64,000 nucleotides of DNA from Charina bottae (GCA_023362775.1 JALMGJ010000005.1:66780463-66844462); one strand, 5' to 3'; numbered from the stretch's first letter, positions 30,906-42,577 are shown. A program made the numbers and translations. Notes: a model not told the origin generated them from the sequence alone.

Positions 30906-31700
30906 AATTCCCATCCACCTTGGTGTGAGTTTTGGACTTTTCGCACCTGATTTTGGGCTGGGCCAACAGTTTGTCCCACCCTTGGAACAACACAGGGCTG
31001 CTCTGACAAATTGTTGGTGTGTTCTCTCTGTTCTGTATGCTTTGTGTGTGTGTGTGTGCGTGTGTGTGACATGGATTGTTGTGTTGTGTTGCTTTCCAAA
31101 TTATTTTCAGCCTAGCCTGTACAAGGGCAGGGATCAGTTCCATTCCTGCTGATGTTGGCTGAGAATGGATATGACTCAGATGCTGGGTGGAAATGGCACA
31201 TACTGAAAAGAGTCACTTTATACTCTGCTCAGGAGAGAACCAGGACCAGCCAACTGCACTGTGAGTATTGTTGCTGGATTGCAGCCTTCATCTGACTGCC
31301 CAACTGAGCCAGCTTCACGGTTGCATTTTATTAATAGCAATGCACTTCAGTTTGAGATATAAAGCAAAGTAGGGACTGGTAGGAAGAAAAGAGAGCTTTC
31401 CACCTCCTCTCCTTCTGATTTTCAGTTCATTTATTGATCGAAAACAATAATAAAATAATGCTATTATTCTTTAAGAAAAGAGATTCACCAAAATATTTAG
31501 AGCGAAGATGGGGGGGGGTTAAAAAAAGAGGAAGCTGTAACATTCTCATTGTGTTTGTGTGTGTTTGTGTGTGTGTGTGTGTGTGCATTTGCACACAGTT
31601 TGATTTAGTTTCATATACATATTCTCTTGAAATAGAATTAAACAGCCCAGGATAGACTGAGATTTTGAATGCTGTTTTGGATCAATGTTCAGTATTCTTG
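30906..31700. other. Anonymous sequence with two GT arrays
   Basis: (GT)n arrays at about 31042-31068 and 31549-31586. Otherwise nothing recognisable. Confidence 0.55.
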
Positions 31701-31752
31701 TCTGTAGCTTGAATCATGTCAACTGGATTTCTATTTTCCCAGTGGAAACTTC
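31701..31752 (-). mobile_element. Remnant of PLE 3' terminus
   Basis: 'gcttgaatcatgtcaactgg' followed by 'atttctatttt' and 'gtggaaac' matches the complement of the PLE tail at 21225-21270, with a few differences. The hammerhead-like part is not preserved to the right. It is an older, separate copy of the same or a related family. Confidence 0.75.
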
Positions 31753-32157
31753 TTTGTGTCATATTTCTTTAGTGATATTTAATCTGAAGCACACCACAAT
31801 CCAAGAGAAAATAAAGTTTTATTGTAAAACTACAGTTGGATTTAATTATAACAAATTTTTATTTGGATCCATTCCTTAAAACCAATTTCAGTTAAAATGA
31901 TGCCATTTTCTTTCAAGCTGCTGTTTTCGTAGCTGCATATTAAGAAAGGTAATTACAATCACTATACAGAGAAATGAATAGGATATTTAGAGATGGGTAG
32001 AATTCTGTTCATTTTCATGGCTAACTTTGGCAACCTGTATCTTCTGTCCTCAGTTTCTAATGTTTAAAATGGGAAAAATAGTTTGTAGTGAATGGCAAGA
32101 TATCTTGTGAGTAAAATCAATAAGGCACACAGAACAAAGATGGATCGTGGATGGTAT
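31753..32157. other. Anonymous sequence
   Basis: Nothing recognisable. Confidence 0.4.
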
Positions 32158-32497
32158 ATAATATAATCATAGAATGTGAGATTTGGAAGAGACCTTAATC
32201 ATTTAGTCCAATCCCCTGCCCAATGCAGGAATCCACTACTATAGGATCCCAACCAATGGCCATCCAACCTGTTTAAATGCCTTCAGCAAAGGAGAGTTAT
32301 CTTCCTTCTAAGGAAATCTGTTCCATTGTTGAACAACTCTTACTATTAAGAATTTTTTCCTGATGTCCAACCAAAATCTATAGTGCTTCTTATTCATTTA
32401 AATCTATTGTTTCTTGCCTTGTCTTCTGGAAGAAGTCTGAACAATTCTGCACTATGTTCAGCATGACAGCCCTTAAAAACAGCTGTCATATCTCTAT
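32158..32497 (-). mobile_element. CR1 LINE 3' end
   Basis: Antisense CR1 landmarks in order: 'tcatagaatgtgagatttgg', 'tagtccaatcccctgccca', 'caggaatccactac', 'gttccattgttgaacaact' and 'cttgccttgtcttctgg'. It is diverged. The CR1 continues for a few dozen bases beyond the SINE at 32854-32890. Confidence 0.82.
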
Positions 32498-32842
32498 GGG
32501 TGGCGCGGTGGCGTAACAGTTAAGGCTACCGACTGTCGAACGAAAGGATGGCAGGTTGGCAGTTTGAGACCCGGAAGCACCGCATAACAGGGTGAGCTCC
32601 CATTCTCGCCCAGCTCCTGCCAATCTAGCAGTTCGAAAGCACGTAAAAATGCAAGTAGATAAATAGGTACCACTCCGGTGGGAAGGTAACAGCGTTCCAT
32701 GCGCCTTGGCATTTAGTCATGCTGGCCACATGACCACGGAAGCGTCTATGGACAACGCTGGCTCCCTCAGCTGAGAATCGGAGATGAGCACTTCCCCCTA
32801 GAGCCGGATACGACTGGAAGGGGAAACCTTACCTTACCTTTA
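32498..32842 (+). mobile_element. Sauria SINE, full length, inside CR1
   Basis: Head 'gggtggcgcggtggcgtaac', middle 'cagttcgaaagcacg', 'ggccacatgaccacggaagc', and end 'accttaccttaccttta'. The 11-bp TSD catatctctat is at 32487-32497 and 32843-32853. Confidence 0.93.
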
Positions 32843-33043
32843 CATATCTCTATTTAATCCCCAGTGCTTCTGACCATTCCTCTGAGTGGGCAACCTGCAG
32901 CCTGTAGACAAACCTGGGTTCTCTCACCCCATTTATACCCTCCAGCATTTTGTAAGTATGTTGCTGAAATTCAGTGGCATGATTTGGGGGCATATTTCAG
33001 GGTTTGGACGGGTAGTGAATTTAGAGTGCAGTAAGTGTATTTA

Positions 33044-33381
33044 CAGGGGGAGTGGTGGCTCAGCGGGTAAGATTCCAGGATTTCGATCAGAAGATCGCAA
33101 GTTCGGAGGTTCAAATCCCTAGCCCCGCGTGATGGAGTGAGCTCCCGCACTAGCCCCAGCTCTTGCCAACCTAGCAATTCGAAAGCATGCAAATGCAAGT
33201 AGATAAATAGGTACCACTTCGGTGGGTAAGTAACAGTGTTCCGCGCGCGTCATGCCAGCCACATGACCGTGGAAGCATCTTCGGACAATGCTGGCTTTTT
33301 GGCTAACAAACGGAGATGAGCACCGGCCCCTAGAGTTGGACACGACTGCACAACTGTGCGGGGGGAACCTTTACCTTTACC
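33044..33381 (+). mobile_element. Sauria SINE, full length
   Basis: Head 'gggggagtggtggctcagcg', B-box region 'ggttcaaatccctagcc', middle 'caattcgaaagcatgc', 'agccacatgaccgtggaagc', and end 'ggggggaacctttaccttta'. The 12-bp TSD taagtgtattta is at 33032-33043 and 33382-33393. Confidence 0.94.
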
Positions 33382-33393
33382 TAAGTGTATTTA

Positions 33394-34676
33394 AGTATGT
33401 CATCCTTATACAGTAAATGACAGGTAATCTGCAAGTGTTTGTAATAACTGCTAGACATCTTGTGTAATAGACTTTCTATCTGTTAGCCCTTCATGGTAGT
33501 CCAGACAAGAAGCACAACTATGAATACTAACTCTATCTTTATTGTAAGGTTGCATTAACAGAATCTTGCAAGAGTGAAAGTATTTTTCCCCTCCTTTCCT
33601 TTTAATCTTCAGAAAACCAGGGAGGGTCCCTTCTGAAATGCTTCCCATGCCCCTTCTCCTTCTGTGGGCTGAGATATCTTTTACATGCTGGATGTCCAGT
33701 CTGTGGGTCTTTCTCCTGTCTCCCAAGGTCATTCCCACAGACCATTACACTATCTGTTAAAATAGCAATTTTATGGTGAATAACAAACTAAATAGTTTCC
33801 TTAAATTAAAAAAAGCAAGTAGCACATTTCAATTAATTGTTTCAGACTGGGGGAAATATTGTAAACAGTAACAAAGAACAGTGCACTTCTGAATGACAGA
33901 GTGGCTCAAAAGTAGTGCCATCTTCTGATTTGCTTTCATACAGTTGATATTAGAGTTGCAAGCAGAAACACATATTCAGTAGATGATTAAGAAAAACAAG
34001 TTTAGCAGTAAAGCAAATAGAAAATATTGATCTTTTTTACACTCTGACTGAAAATGTTCTGTAAAATATATCTTCCTTATTCTTCCTGATAATTTAACAT
34101 CACCCTTTCACTGGTAGAAATACAGAGGGAAGAAAGTAACCTTGAACAGGTTGAAGGTCTAAAGATTGAAGCTGGTGAGGCAGGAACTAGCAGTTCCCAG
34201 ACTAGAGGAAACCATTACGTCAGAGTAGATCAGGTCTTTTCCCAAGCCACCAAGAGAAAGGCCATGTCTCCACTGACTCAGAAAATCAGGAGGAAAAAGT
34301 TTAGAATTTAAACCCTGAACCATTAGACCTACCGTATATAAAAGCTTTGACTTCTGTGTCATACAGTGAACAAATCATCTGTGTACATACAGCTTTACAC
34401 TTGTTTGCACTAAAGAGACTAATCTAGCAAAGTTATGTCTAAAACTCTTCTGCCAAGGTGTGGTAGCACTTGATATTGAATATAAATTGTTCTTACATTC
34501 CAATGAGATTATGACAATACTTGATAATTATGCAATTTCATTACCAAGCATGTTGCAGTTATACAGCAAAATGGTTTATATCTTAGTTACACTATTAATT
34601 GGAATAAGTCTAATTTGCTGGGAATCAGGCTGCATACAAATTTTATAATGAAAATAAATAAATAAATAAATCTGCT
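33394..34676. other. Anonymous sequence
   Basis: No gene. An AAAT run at about 34653-34670 precedes the next MITE. Confidence 0.45.
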
Positions 34677-34678
34677 TA

Positions 34679-35094
34679 CAAGTAGTCCTCAGTTACCGAC
34701 CACAATTGGGACCAGCAACTCCATCACTAAGAGACACAGTCATAAAGTGAAACATCATGTGACCACACCCAACTTATGACATCAGTTCTGGCTGCGGTCA
34801 TTAAGGAAAATCACCACAGGTCGTTAAGTGCAACATCACATGACTGTGACTTGCGACTTCCTGCCAGCTTCCCCATTGACTTTGCTTGTCAGAAGCCAGC
34901 TGTGATCGATGGCGATCACATGACTGCTGGACACTGTGACCATCGTAAATGCATGCCGGTTGCCAAGCGACCAAATCACAATCACATGACCATGAAGATG
35001 CTGCTACGGCCACAACTTCAAGGACCGGTCATAAACCTACGTTTTCAGCACCATCATAATTTTAAACAAGCAGTCAATAAGTGAGGACTACCTG
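34679..35094. mobile_element. Mariner/Tc1-type MITE
   Basis: Terminal inverted repeats are CAAGTAGTCCTCAGTTA and, complemented, CAGGTAGTCCTCACTTA. A TA dinucleotide lies on each side (34677-34678 and 35095-35096), as expected for this superfamily. The interior has 'cccattgactttgcttgtca' and 'gatcacatgact' blocks and no transposase. The open frame at 34776-35084 is fortuitous. It fits an abundant squamate MITE type. Confidence 0.82.
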
Positions 35095-35194
35095 TATGTA
35101 TCTACATCTTACATATCTTCTATATAATATAGATATAATAGATATAGTATACAGATATCTAGATGTAATAGATCTATCATATTATATCTATAGA

Positions 35195-36110
35195 TAGAGG
35201 AGATTAGGATTTACAATTTGTACAGACTATAAAATACCTGGGTTTACATCTTTCTTGACATATATCACTATGCTGAATTTAATATGACCAAATATACAGA
35301 TGCTGTTTCAGTAGATATAACTCACTGGTAAATATTAAGTCTTTGGGGTAAAATTAATGTTATCTAAATTAACATTACATCACAATTAATGTCTATTGTA
35401 AGAGGGATTCCAATGTTAATTCCCATTAGATAATTTATATAGATAAGTTGATAAGATAATTTTTCTGGCAGGCTAAACCCCCAAGAATATATTTAGCTAA
35501 ATTGCACCTACTTTATGATGATGGTGACTTTAACCTACCACATTTTCACTGGGCTTTTATTTTAACATCTATATATTTTTTCGGAATGAGACTTATTACA
35601 ATTACTTTCCCTTTGGGTTCTGTTGGAGATCAGGTGTGTAACATCTCTGAAATCTTGGCAAGTTTTAGGTTCCAGGTATACTAAACCAAGATTTATTTCA
35701 TTACCTGTTTGAAAGTTGCTAGATATATTCAGTTATTAATAATTAAGAAACTGAGGTTTGATATAATTCAATTTTGAATATAAAGGGAAAAATATTTGTT
35801 GGAATCCTTGCCTATTCAAGGGATTAATACTTCAAACCACTTTATTTTTATCAGTTGTTTTAAAGGTTTTGAGACATTGTATTTTAAATTTGACCTACCT
35901 GTAATATATGCTTGGAAGTACATACAACTGAAATATGTATTAACCAACATTATGGCTTGGATGCTTAGCACTTCCATCCAGTTTTAGCTTCCTTGAGAGA
36001 TGTAGCACTTGAATGGAAACCAGCAATTCAATTTTATAAGGCATTAGAAAGTGAAATGAAACTCAGTACCATGTACATATTTCAACTTAAAGGGATAACA
36101 GGTTCATAGT
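35195..36110 (+). mobile_element. L1/Tx1-clade LINE relic
   Basis: Heavily decayed. The plus strand near 35460-35600 translates in part to FSGRLNPQEYI / LNCTYF... and, in another frame, to a KLHLLYDDGDFNLPHFHWAF segment resembling 'FIWQ.K.PRI...L..P...GGF.LPNF..YYWA' of this clade's RT C-terminal region. Upstream, 'ctataaaatacctgggttta' fits the 'YLG' motif. Limits are approximate. Confidence 0.4.
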
Positions 36111-36119
36111 ACATACTTT

Positions 36120-36785
36120 GAGTTGGGGTTTTCCAGGTTTAGGGAGAACAATACCAGAGTAAAGATAACCCTTTTTGCAGACATTTCACTTTGCATTCCA
36201 GCAAGGCTTTCTCAGCACAATCGTTCAGAAGTGGGGAATGCCTTGCAGAATTTATAGAGTGGAATTCGAATTCTGTGGGGTTGGTTGGTGATTGGAGGAT
36301 TCTTGGGAAGTATCAGTTGATTGGTGGTTGGGAATGGTACTACCTCTGTTCTGATTGATCTGCCTCATCAGTCTGTTATGTATGGTTTGATCAGATGCTT
36401 GACCAGGTGGTAGATCATATATTCTGTAGTTGCATTGTTCCGTTGATGGCTCCTTTATTTGAGTGCCAGGCTTCCAGGTAATTTCTGGCTCTTCTGCTGT
36501 TTGCATGGTAAATTATTTCCATATTTTCCAGTTGAATGTGTGGTTCATTCTGAGGGTATGGGTGGTTGTTAGGTACTTCTTGTCTTGGTGTTTTGTTGCA
36601 GTTATGTGTTCTTTGATTCTTTGGTGTAATTGACATCCTGTCTGTCATATTTTCGGTCTGGCTGTAACCCAGACCGTTGATTCTGTACATGATGTTGGTT
36701 GTTTCTTGGCATGGTGTGTAGTATTTTGGTTTACACAGGATTCTTTGTAGGGTTTGGGGGGGGCGCACAGTGATGCCTAGAGGCT
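36120..36785 (-). mobile_element. Second Penelope-like family, decayed 3' fragment
   Basis: The minus strand encodes a broken GIY-YIG-type region (36415-36768): NIMYRI, then IIYHANSRRARNYLEAWHSN, which fits the PLE pattern 'AR..REFLEAWHS...INRH'. A Gln/Asn/Pro-rich C-terminus follows (36252-36506). The sequence further 3' (36181-36215, minus) is a degraded hammerhead-like 'ctgagaaagcc...gtgaaatg'. The sequence differs from the intact PLE at 18-24 kb, so this is a different lineage. Not coding-competent. Confidence 0.6.
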
Positions 36786-36934
36786 GGAGTAATCTGCTGG
36801 CATGTACTAATATATGGTAGTGTTATTGTGGTGGTGGTGGTGGTGGTTGGGCATCTTTCAGTTCTTCTAGCCCAGTGTATTGTGTGAGTCCAGCCTTTAT
36901 TTATTTATTATTAGATGTATATGCTTAGGATCCC

Positions 36935-39096
36935 TGACTGAGCTCCTGGACCTAGTGGCAGAGACTCCTTGTCTACTGGTACTTCAACCTCCAAGTACTT
37001 TGAGCTCCAAGTGAGGAGGCCCAGTTCCAATAGAGTCCATAGAGGCCTCCATGATAATGATGTGCTTGACCCAGGTCTTGTGGGTGGTCATATGTTAGAG
37101 CTGGTGTTTACCTCCAAGAGTTGTTGTGTGATCTGAATATGGAGGGCTTTACCACCCACCATTTGTAATGGTCAGATCACTTCCTGATCCAACTGCAGCT
37201 GATTATCATTCCCTCCATCCACAGGGCTGGACCCATTAATATGATTCAGGTAAGCCTTATGGATTCTGATGGATTTTTGGTGGGCAGTGGGAAATCTCCC
37301 CAACAATCCTGTGGGTGAATTGATGAGGACTTGGTTTCATTGCTAACAAAAAGCAGCATCTTGGGCTGTTGACCTGATTGCCCCTGAGTGGCCTCTCTCT
37401 ATAGGCTGATGCCAGTTGGTTCCTTGGTTTTCCAAGGTCCTACAGGAGATGAAGTAGCAGAAGACATGCCTGGAGCAAAGGTGGAAGATGATGAAGACTG
37501 AATTTGATCAAGCACAGGCCTATGTTCAGGCCTACTTTGTGGCTATAGCAGAGGTGAAGTGTTCTTATTTCTCCTCTCTTATTGCATCAGGAAAGTGTTG
37601 TCCAGTGGCCCTCTTTCAGGTGACTGACTTCCTTTTGGACAGGGACCACTCAGTTGAATTACCTTCATCTCAGGCTGCCATGACCAATTTTTTCATTATC
37701 CAAGTCAAGTCACTCAAATTCACTCTAGCCTTGATTCTACTTGGACAAGGTCTTGTGCAGCCTGGGATATCACCTTGCTCTGTTACCTGGTTTCCTTTAT
37801 ACCTGTTACTTCCAAGGAAGTGAATAGGGTGCTTTCTAGGATGTCATTTTCCATCTGTGCACTGGATTCTTGCCCATCCTGGCTTCTCCATATAGCTAGG
37901 GAGGGGGTTACCCTGCGTTCTGGAGGTTGTGAATGTCTGTTTGTGTGAGGACGTAGTGCCTATAGCCCTAAAAGCAGCATTGATTTGTCCCCTCTTGAAG
38001 AGGCCCTCCCTGGATCCAAAGGTTTTGGACAACTATCAACCAGTATCCAACCTTCCCTTTTTGGCGAATGTTGTGGAGATGGTGGTTTGGGACCAACTAC
38101 AGGGTTCCCTGGAAGAAGCAAATTTTCTAGACTTTTATCAGTCAGGGTTCAGACCTGGCTATGGGACAGAAACAGCATTGGTTGCTCTGGTTGATGACCT
38201 GTATCAGGGTCTGGATGGAGTGGTGCATCTGTCCTAGTCCTTATCTTGGCAGCTTTCAAAATTATTGACCATGATATCTATTCACCAGCTACGGGGGTTG
38301 GAGATTGGGGACACTGTTTTACAGTGGTTCCATTTCTTCCATTTCAGTGCCTGGTCCAGTACCAGGGGGGCCTTTTCCCAGCTGCAGTTGTTGGATCAGT
38401 TGTGGCCTTATTTGGGGTGGGAGGACCTGACTATTGTGGCTTAGTCTATAAGCCTAGACTATATAGACTTATATAGGCTTACATAGCCTACACAATGCAC
38501 AGTAAATGGGGTGGCTTTAAAGTATACTCAGAAGCTTCAGTTGGTGCAAAATAGAATGCCCCAGATGTTCATGAGTGCTTCCCGGTGGGCACATATTACG
38601 TCGGTATGTGGGCCCTGCATTGGATTCCTATCAGCTTTCAAGTGCAATTTAAAGTGTTGGTTTTAACCTATAAAGCCTTTTATGGCTTGGCACCAGGTTA
38701 CCTTCAGGAGCATATCTCTCCACTGGAATTGGCCCAACCACTTTGATCATGCTGGGAGAAGCAGCTGGTTGTCCCCTGTTTTGGGCAGATCAGGCAGGGG
38801 GGGGTGGCAAGGCCCAAAGGCATTGTCTTTCTGTTATTGGCCTGGCCCGCTGGAATGCTTGAGTGCACTTGAATCCAACTCCAACTCTGGTTACCTTCCA
38901 GAAGCTTCTTAAAATGGAGCGTTTCTGGACGGCATTTGGATGCTGACCCCAGATACCTTTTGGAGTGTAGATTTGTCTATTTTAATTGTCAGTTTCATTT
39001 TATAAAATGTTTATTGTCATTGTTTTTATATTGTGAGCTGCTAAAAGCCTGTCTACAATTACAGTGGGGTGTAAATGTGACATATATCAATAAATA
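36935..39096 (+). mobile_element. L2-type LINE, long decayed copy
   Basis: About 2.2 kb covering the end of the endonuclease ('gtcagatcacttcctgatcc' encodes SDHFLI), the RT, the C-terminal region and the 3' tail 'attgtgagctgctaaaagcc'. Many stops and frameshifts. A G-run 'caggggggggtggcaaggc' near 38796 is a local change. It abuts the nested SINEs at 39.1 kb. Confidence 0.8.
37929..38300 (+). pseudogene. L2 reverse transcriptase fragment
   Basis: The open frame at 37929-38237 includes LDNYQPVSNLPFLANVVEMV, then FLDFYQSGFRPGYGTETALV and ALVDDLYQGLD, which is the fingers/palm start of L2-type RT ('LDNYRPVSNLPFL..', 'FQSGFRPG..TETAL'). A stop follows, and motif A continues in another frame as 'AAFKIIDHDI'. 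Non-functional. Confidence 0.85.
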
Positions 39097-39113
39097 TCCG
39101 GCCTTTATTTGCT
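39097..39113 (-). mobile_element. CORE-type SINE, outer tail piece
   Basis: 'atccggcctttatttgct' corresponds to the complement of the SINE tail and continues at 39444 beyond an inserted Sauria SINE. Confidence 0.6.
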
Positions 39114-39443
39114 GGCTATATTGGGGGCGTGGTGGCTCAGCAGGTAAGACGCCAGGCTTGCGCAAGTTCAGAGGTTCGAATCCCTAGCCCTGCGTGCGGA
39201 GTGAGCTCCCGCACTAGCCCCAGCTCTTGCCAACCTAGCAATTCGAAAGCATGCAAATGCAAGTAGATTAATAGGTACCACTTCGGTGGGTAGGTAACAG
39301 CGTTCCATGCACGTCATGCGACCACATGACCATGGAAGCGTCTTCGGACAACGCTGGCTCTTCGGCTAACAAATGGAGATGAGCACCGGCCCCTGGAGTC
39401 GGACACGACTGCACAAATGTGCGGGGGGAACCTTTACCTTTTT
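39114..39443 (+). mobile_element. Sauria SINE nested in a CORE-type SINE
   Basis: Core 'gggggcgtggtggctcagca' starts at about 39123, with 'aggttcgaatccctagcc', 'caattcgaaagcatgc', 'gaccacatgaccatgg' and end 'gggggaacctttacctttt'. The 10-bp TSD tttatttgct is at 39104-39113 and 39444-39453. About nine bases (ggctatatt) separate the left TSD from the normal SINE start. Confidence 0.9.
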
Positions 39444-39645
39444 TTTATTTGCTACAACTCAACGCAGTGTACATACGGCTCTGCCTCCTATTTTCCCCAC
39501 AGCAACTATCTTATGAGGTGAGCTGAGCTGAGAGAGAGTGATCTGCTCAAAATCACCCAGCCAGCTTTCATGCATAAGAGAAGTCTAGAACTTAGACTTA
39601 GTTTCTAATCCAGCACCTTAACCATACACCAAACTGGCTGACTTT
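39444..39645 (-). mobile_element. CORE-type SINE, minus strand, interrupted
   Basis: Antisense landmarks: 'ctcctattttccccacagca', 'tcacccagccagctttcatg', 'ccttaaccatacaccaaact'. It is more diverged than the copy at 42.3 kb. A Sauria SINE splits its tail. Confidence 0.8.
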
Positions 39646-39887
39646 GTGAGAAGATGCACAATAGATTGCTATATGGTCTAGATTTATAGATAAGCTTAAT
39701 GATTAAATTAACTTTATTTAGTTATTTATAGTTATTATATGGACTTTTTCTGTTAATTAGATTATATTTTCTTTTGTGTAACATTTAGTTTATTTTAATC
39801 ACTATAATATATTTAGGTTTCTTTTTTTTCCACTATATAGTCCCTATTTATCCCTTTTGTTGTTGGTAGTGACTTTTGTTTTGGTTT

Positions 39888-40256
39888 TGTTGTTGTTCAG
39901 TCGTTTAGTCGTGTCCGACTCTTCGTGACCTCATGGACCATAGCATGCCAGGCCTTCCTGTCCTCCACTGCCTCCCGGAGTTTACTCAAATTCATGTTCA
40001 TTACATTCGTGATGCTATCTAACCACCTCATCCTCTGCTGTCCCCTTCTCCTTTTGCCTTCAGTCTTTTTCAGCATCAGGGTCTTTTCCAGTGAGTCCTC
40101 TCTTCACATTAGGTGGCCAAAGTATTTGAGCTTCAGCTTCAGTATCTGTCCTTCCAATGAGCAGTCAGGGTTGATTTCCTTTAGGATTGACTGATTTGAC
40201 CTCCTTGCAGTCCAAGGGACTCTTAAGGGTCTTCTCCAGCACCACAGTTTTGGTAT
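39888..40256 (-). mobile_element. BovB LINE 3' end
   Basis: Antisense BovB: 'gttcagtcgtttagtcgtgt', 'gccaggccttcctgtcctcc', 'cagcatcagggtcttttcca', 'ggtggccaaagtatttgagc' and 'tccaagggactcttaagggt'. The best preserved BovB in the window. It stops at 'ttctccagcaccacag', so only the 3' 370 bp inserted. Confidence 0.93.
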
Positions 40257-41399
40257 GTTACAATTAAAAATAGAACTTATAGATTGACTGATCTAGTATT
40301 GAACTGCATCATAGTAGTACAAATGGCAAAAGACAGACAAGAACAAATGTGTTGTGGTGCTGTGTGCATGTATGAATCCGAGTTGCAATTATGTGGAATA
40401 TTTAATAGTGATATGCACTAAGGCTGACATTATCTATATATAACAGATCAATGAGTGGAATATTTGTCACACTGTTTCTATAAGATTACAAATGTAGCTG
40501 TCTGCATATTTCCTACAGATCTGGAAAACAGCAGCAGAAAGCAGCTGGTAGAGGGCCAGAATATGTTCATTTGGCATAGATGTTACTATTCCAGCTAAGG
40601 AAATAACAAATCAGAGAAAACTGGCCTATTTTACTGTAACTATTAGCAGGTCAATATTTGATTTGTCCAATTTTTAACAAGTCTTATAAAAGAAGTCTGG
40701 TTAAAAGATGATAACTGCTTCCATTCACAGCATCCCCAATTACATGCAGCCTTTGCATGTGTCTTCCTCTCATTTATATAATTTTAATATAAGTTGATCA
40801 AGTACATTTTAATGCAATTGTTTATTTTGTTCTTTGCTACATTAATACCCTGAGGCAAGCTTGTAATGCAAATTTCTATGATATAATCCTTTTCTCCCTC
40901 CTTCTAAGTATCAATATGAAGTATTTTTGCAGTTATTTGTCGAGAAAACGATGGATGTTAATGGACTCTTGTTACTATTAGTATATATGTTTCTGGACTC
41001 ACAGTGGGAAGTATAGGATCCATCAGATTTCTTTTGTAACCATAATCCCAACCTACAAGATGAGATAATATTGATAGGAGTGGAGAAGATCTCCTCTCTA
41101 AAGTAAAATAATAGCATTCATCTTCCTAAATCATTTGTTTTTATTTGTGACCATAGGCATCTATAGCAGACCAAGACTGAGTCAAAAGATGAGATGCACA
41201 TGGTGATGTCACGATACAAACTGCATCTCCAACATCTGATGAAAGCACATAAATCCTGTTTTTTGTGTTATGGTGTCATGGCACATGTTTTGTCACTCTT
41301 CCTCCCTCCCAACAGATACCTATGTTTGTGACAACTGTTTGAACATTCTTTTTATATACTGGCAGTATCGTGATTTGTTCAGCTAGATGACAGTTCCTA
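40257..41399. other. Anonymous sequence
   Basis: No gene or assignable repeat. Confidence 0.45.
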
Positions 41400-41495
41400 A
41401 CTGATCATGGCTGATCTCAATAAAATTAAGCAGTGTAGGACTTGGTTAGGACTTGGTTAGGAGACCACAGGAAATCCCAGGAGAATAAGCTAGTC
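41400..41495 (+). repeat. 5S rRNA-like sequence (5S pseudogene or 5S-derived SINE)
   Basis: 'ctgatctcaataaaattaag' then 'cagtgtaggacttggttag', 'gagaccacaggaaatcccag' follows the order of the 5S internal control region ('gatctc.gaagctaagcag..', 'acttggatgggagaccgcctgggaat'). An 'acttggttagg' unit is duplicated. It is too diverged to be a working 5S gene. 5S-derived SINEs exist in amniotes and this may be one. Confidence 0.55.
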
Positions 41496-42317
41496 TATGA
41501 AGTTTAAAAGAAAAAGTCCAGCTAGGAGTAATTACAAACCACATTCATACATGCAAAAAAAAATGTCCATCAAGTCACCAAGATTTAAGCTGGACTTGAA
41601 GAAGACTTTACCTTTAATTCTGTGATTCTTTATCATTAAAAGTTCTTCTGGGTCATTTCTAGAATGTGTCATAACAGAAACCAATATATTACATTCTTTC
41701 AATTTGCTAAGAGAAGGCTGCTTGGAGATTACTTTTTTTTCCTGGTTAATTTCAATGGCTGCAAATACAGTACTGCATTCAAAACCAATATCATTGAATG
41801 TACATGATGGCAATTATGATGGCAATGACTAATTTCTATCCTATACTCTAGACTGGTCTCAGCATTATAGAAACAATATAGGGGCATTATTTAACTGATA
41901 AAGACATTCCAACCTAGACAAGGAATTAAAAAAAAAACCTAAATTTGAAACATCAGCAATGAGGGTCATAGAAAATCTTGATCCAGACCCAAGTTCCAGC
42001 GTTTTGACTGAACCTTAAATAGGAGCCCCCAAAAACTCAAACCCCTAAGCCTGAGACCTTCAATTAACAACAGCCCTATCACTGGATTGCCAGGTCATGA
42101 GACTAATCTGGAGAAGAGTAATGGAGAGATTGGGCTCAGAGCTAGCAAGCAGGTTCTTCAAGCTCGTTCTCCATGAAAAAAGTGAAATCTGAGAATGGAA
42201 ACTTGGTGCTCATCTGGACTAGTTAGAGCAACCTGTTTCTTTGAGACTCACTTGAATGGCTTTCCCTAACACTGCCCCATACACTTAGTGATTTACAGGA
42301 TTACAGTTTCCTCAAAA
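41496..42317. other. Anonymous sequence
   Basis: A minus-strand frame of 93 codons at 41532-41813 has no motif. Nothing else seen. Confidence 0.45.
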
Positions 42318-42577
42318 GGTACATTTATTTATTTATTTTTATTATTTTATTTATTTTCTATCCCGCCTTTATTATTTCTATAAATAACTCAAGGCGGGGA
42401 ACATACCTAATACTCCTTCCTCCTTCTATTTTCCCCACAACAACAACCCTGTGAGGTGAGTTGGGCTGAGAGACTGGCCCAAGGTCACCCAGCTGGCTTT
42501 CATGCCTAAGGCGGGACTAGAACTCTCAGTCTCCTGGTTTCCAGCCCATTGCCTTAACCACTAGACCAAACTGGCTC
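42318..42577 (-). mobile_element. CORE-type tRNA SINE, near full length
   Basis: Antisense of the copies at 27 and 30 kb: T-rich start with ATTT units, 'ataactcaaggcggggaaca', 'aacaacaaccctgtgaggtg', 'caaggtcacccagctggctt', 'ggcgggactagaactctcag', and end 'ccttaaccactagaccaaac'. Confidence 0.92.

Noticed and set aside
34776..35084. 102-codon frame
   Set aside because: Lies inside a mariner-type MITE and is not conserved as protein in any way I can see.
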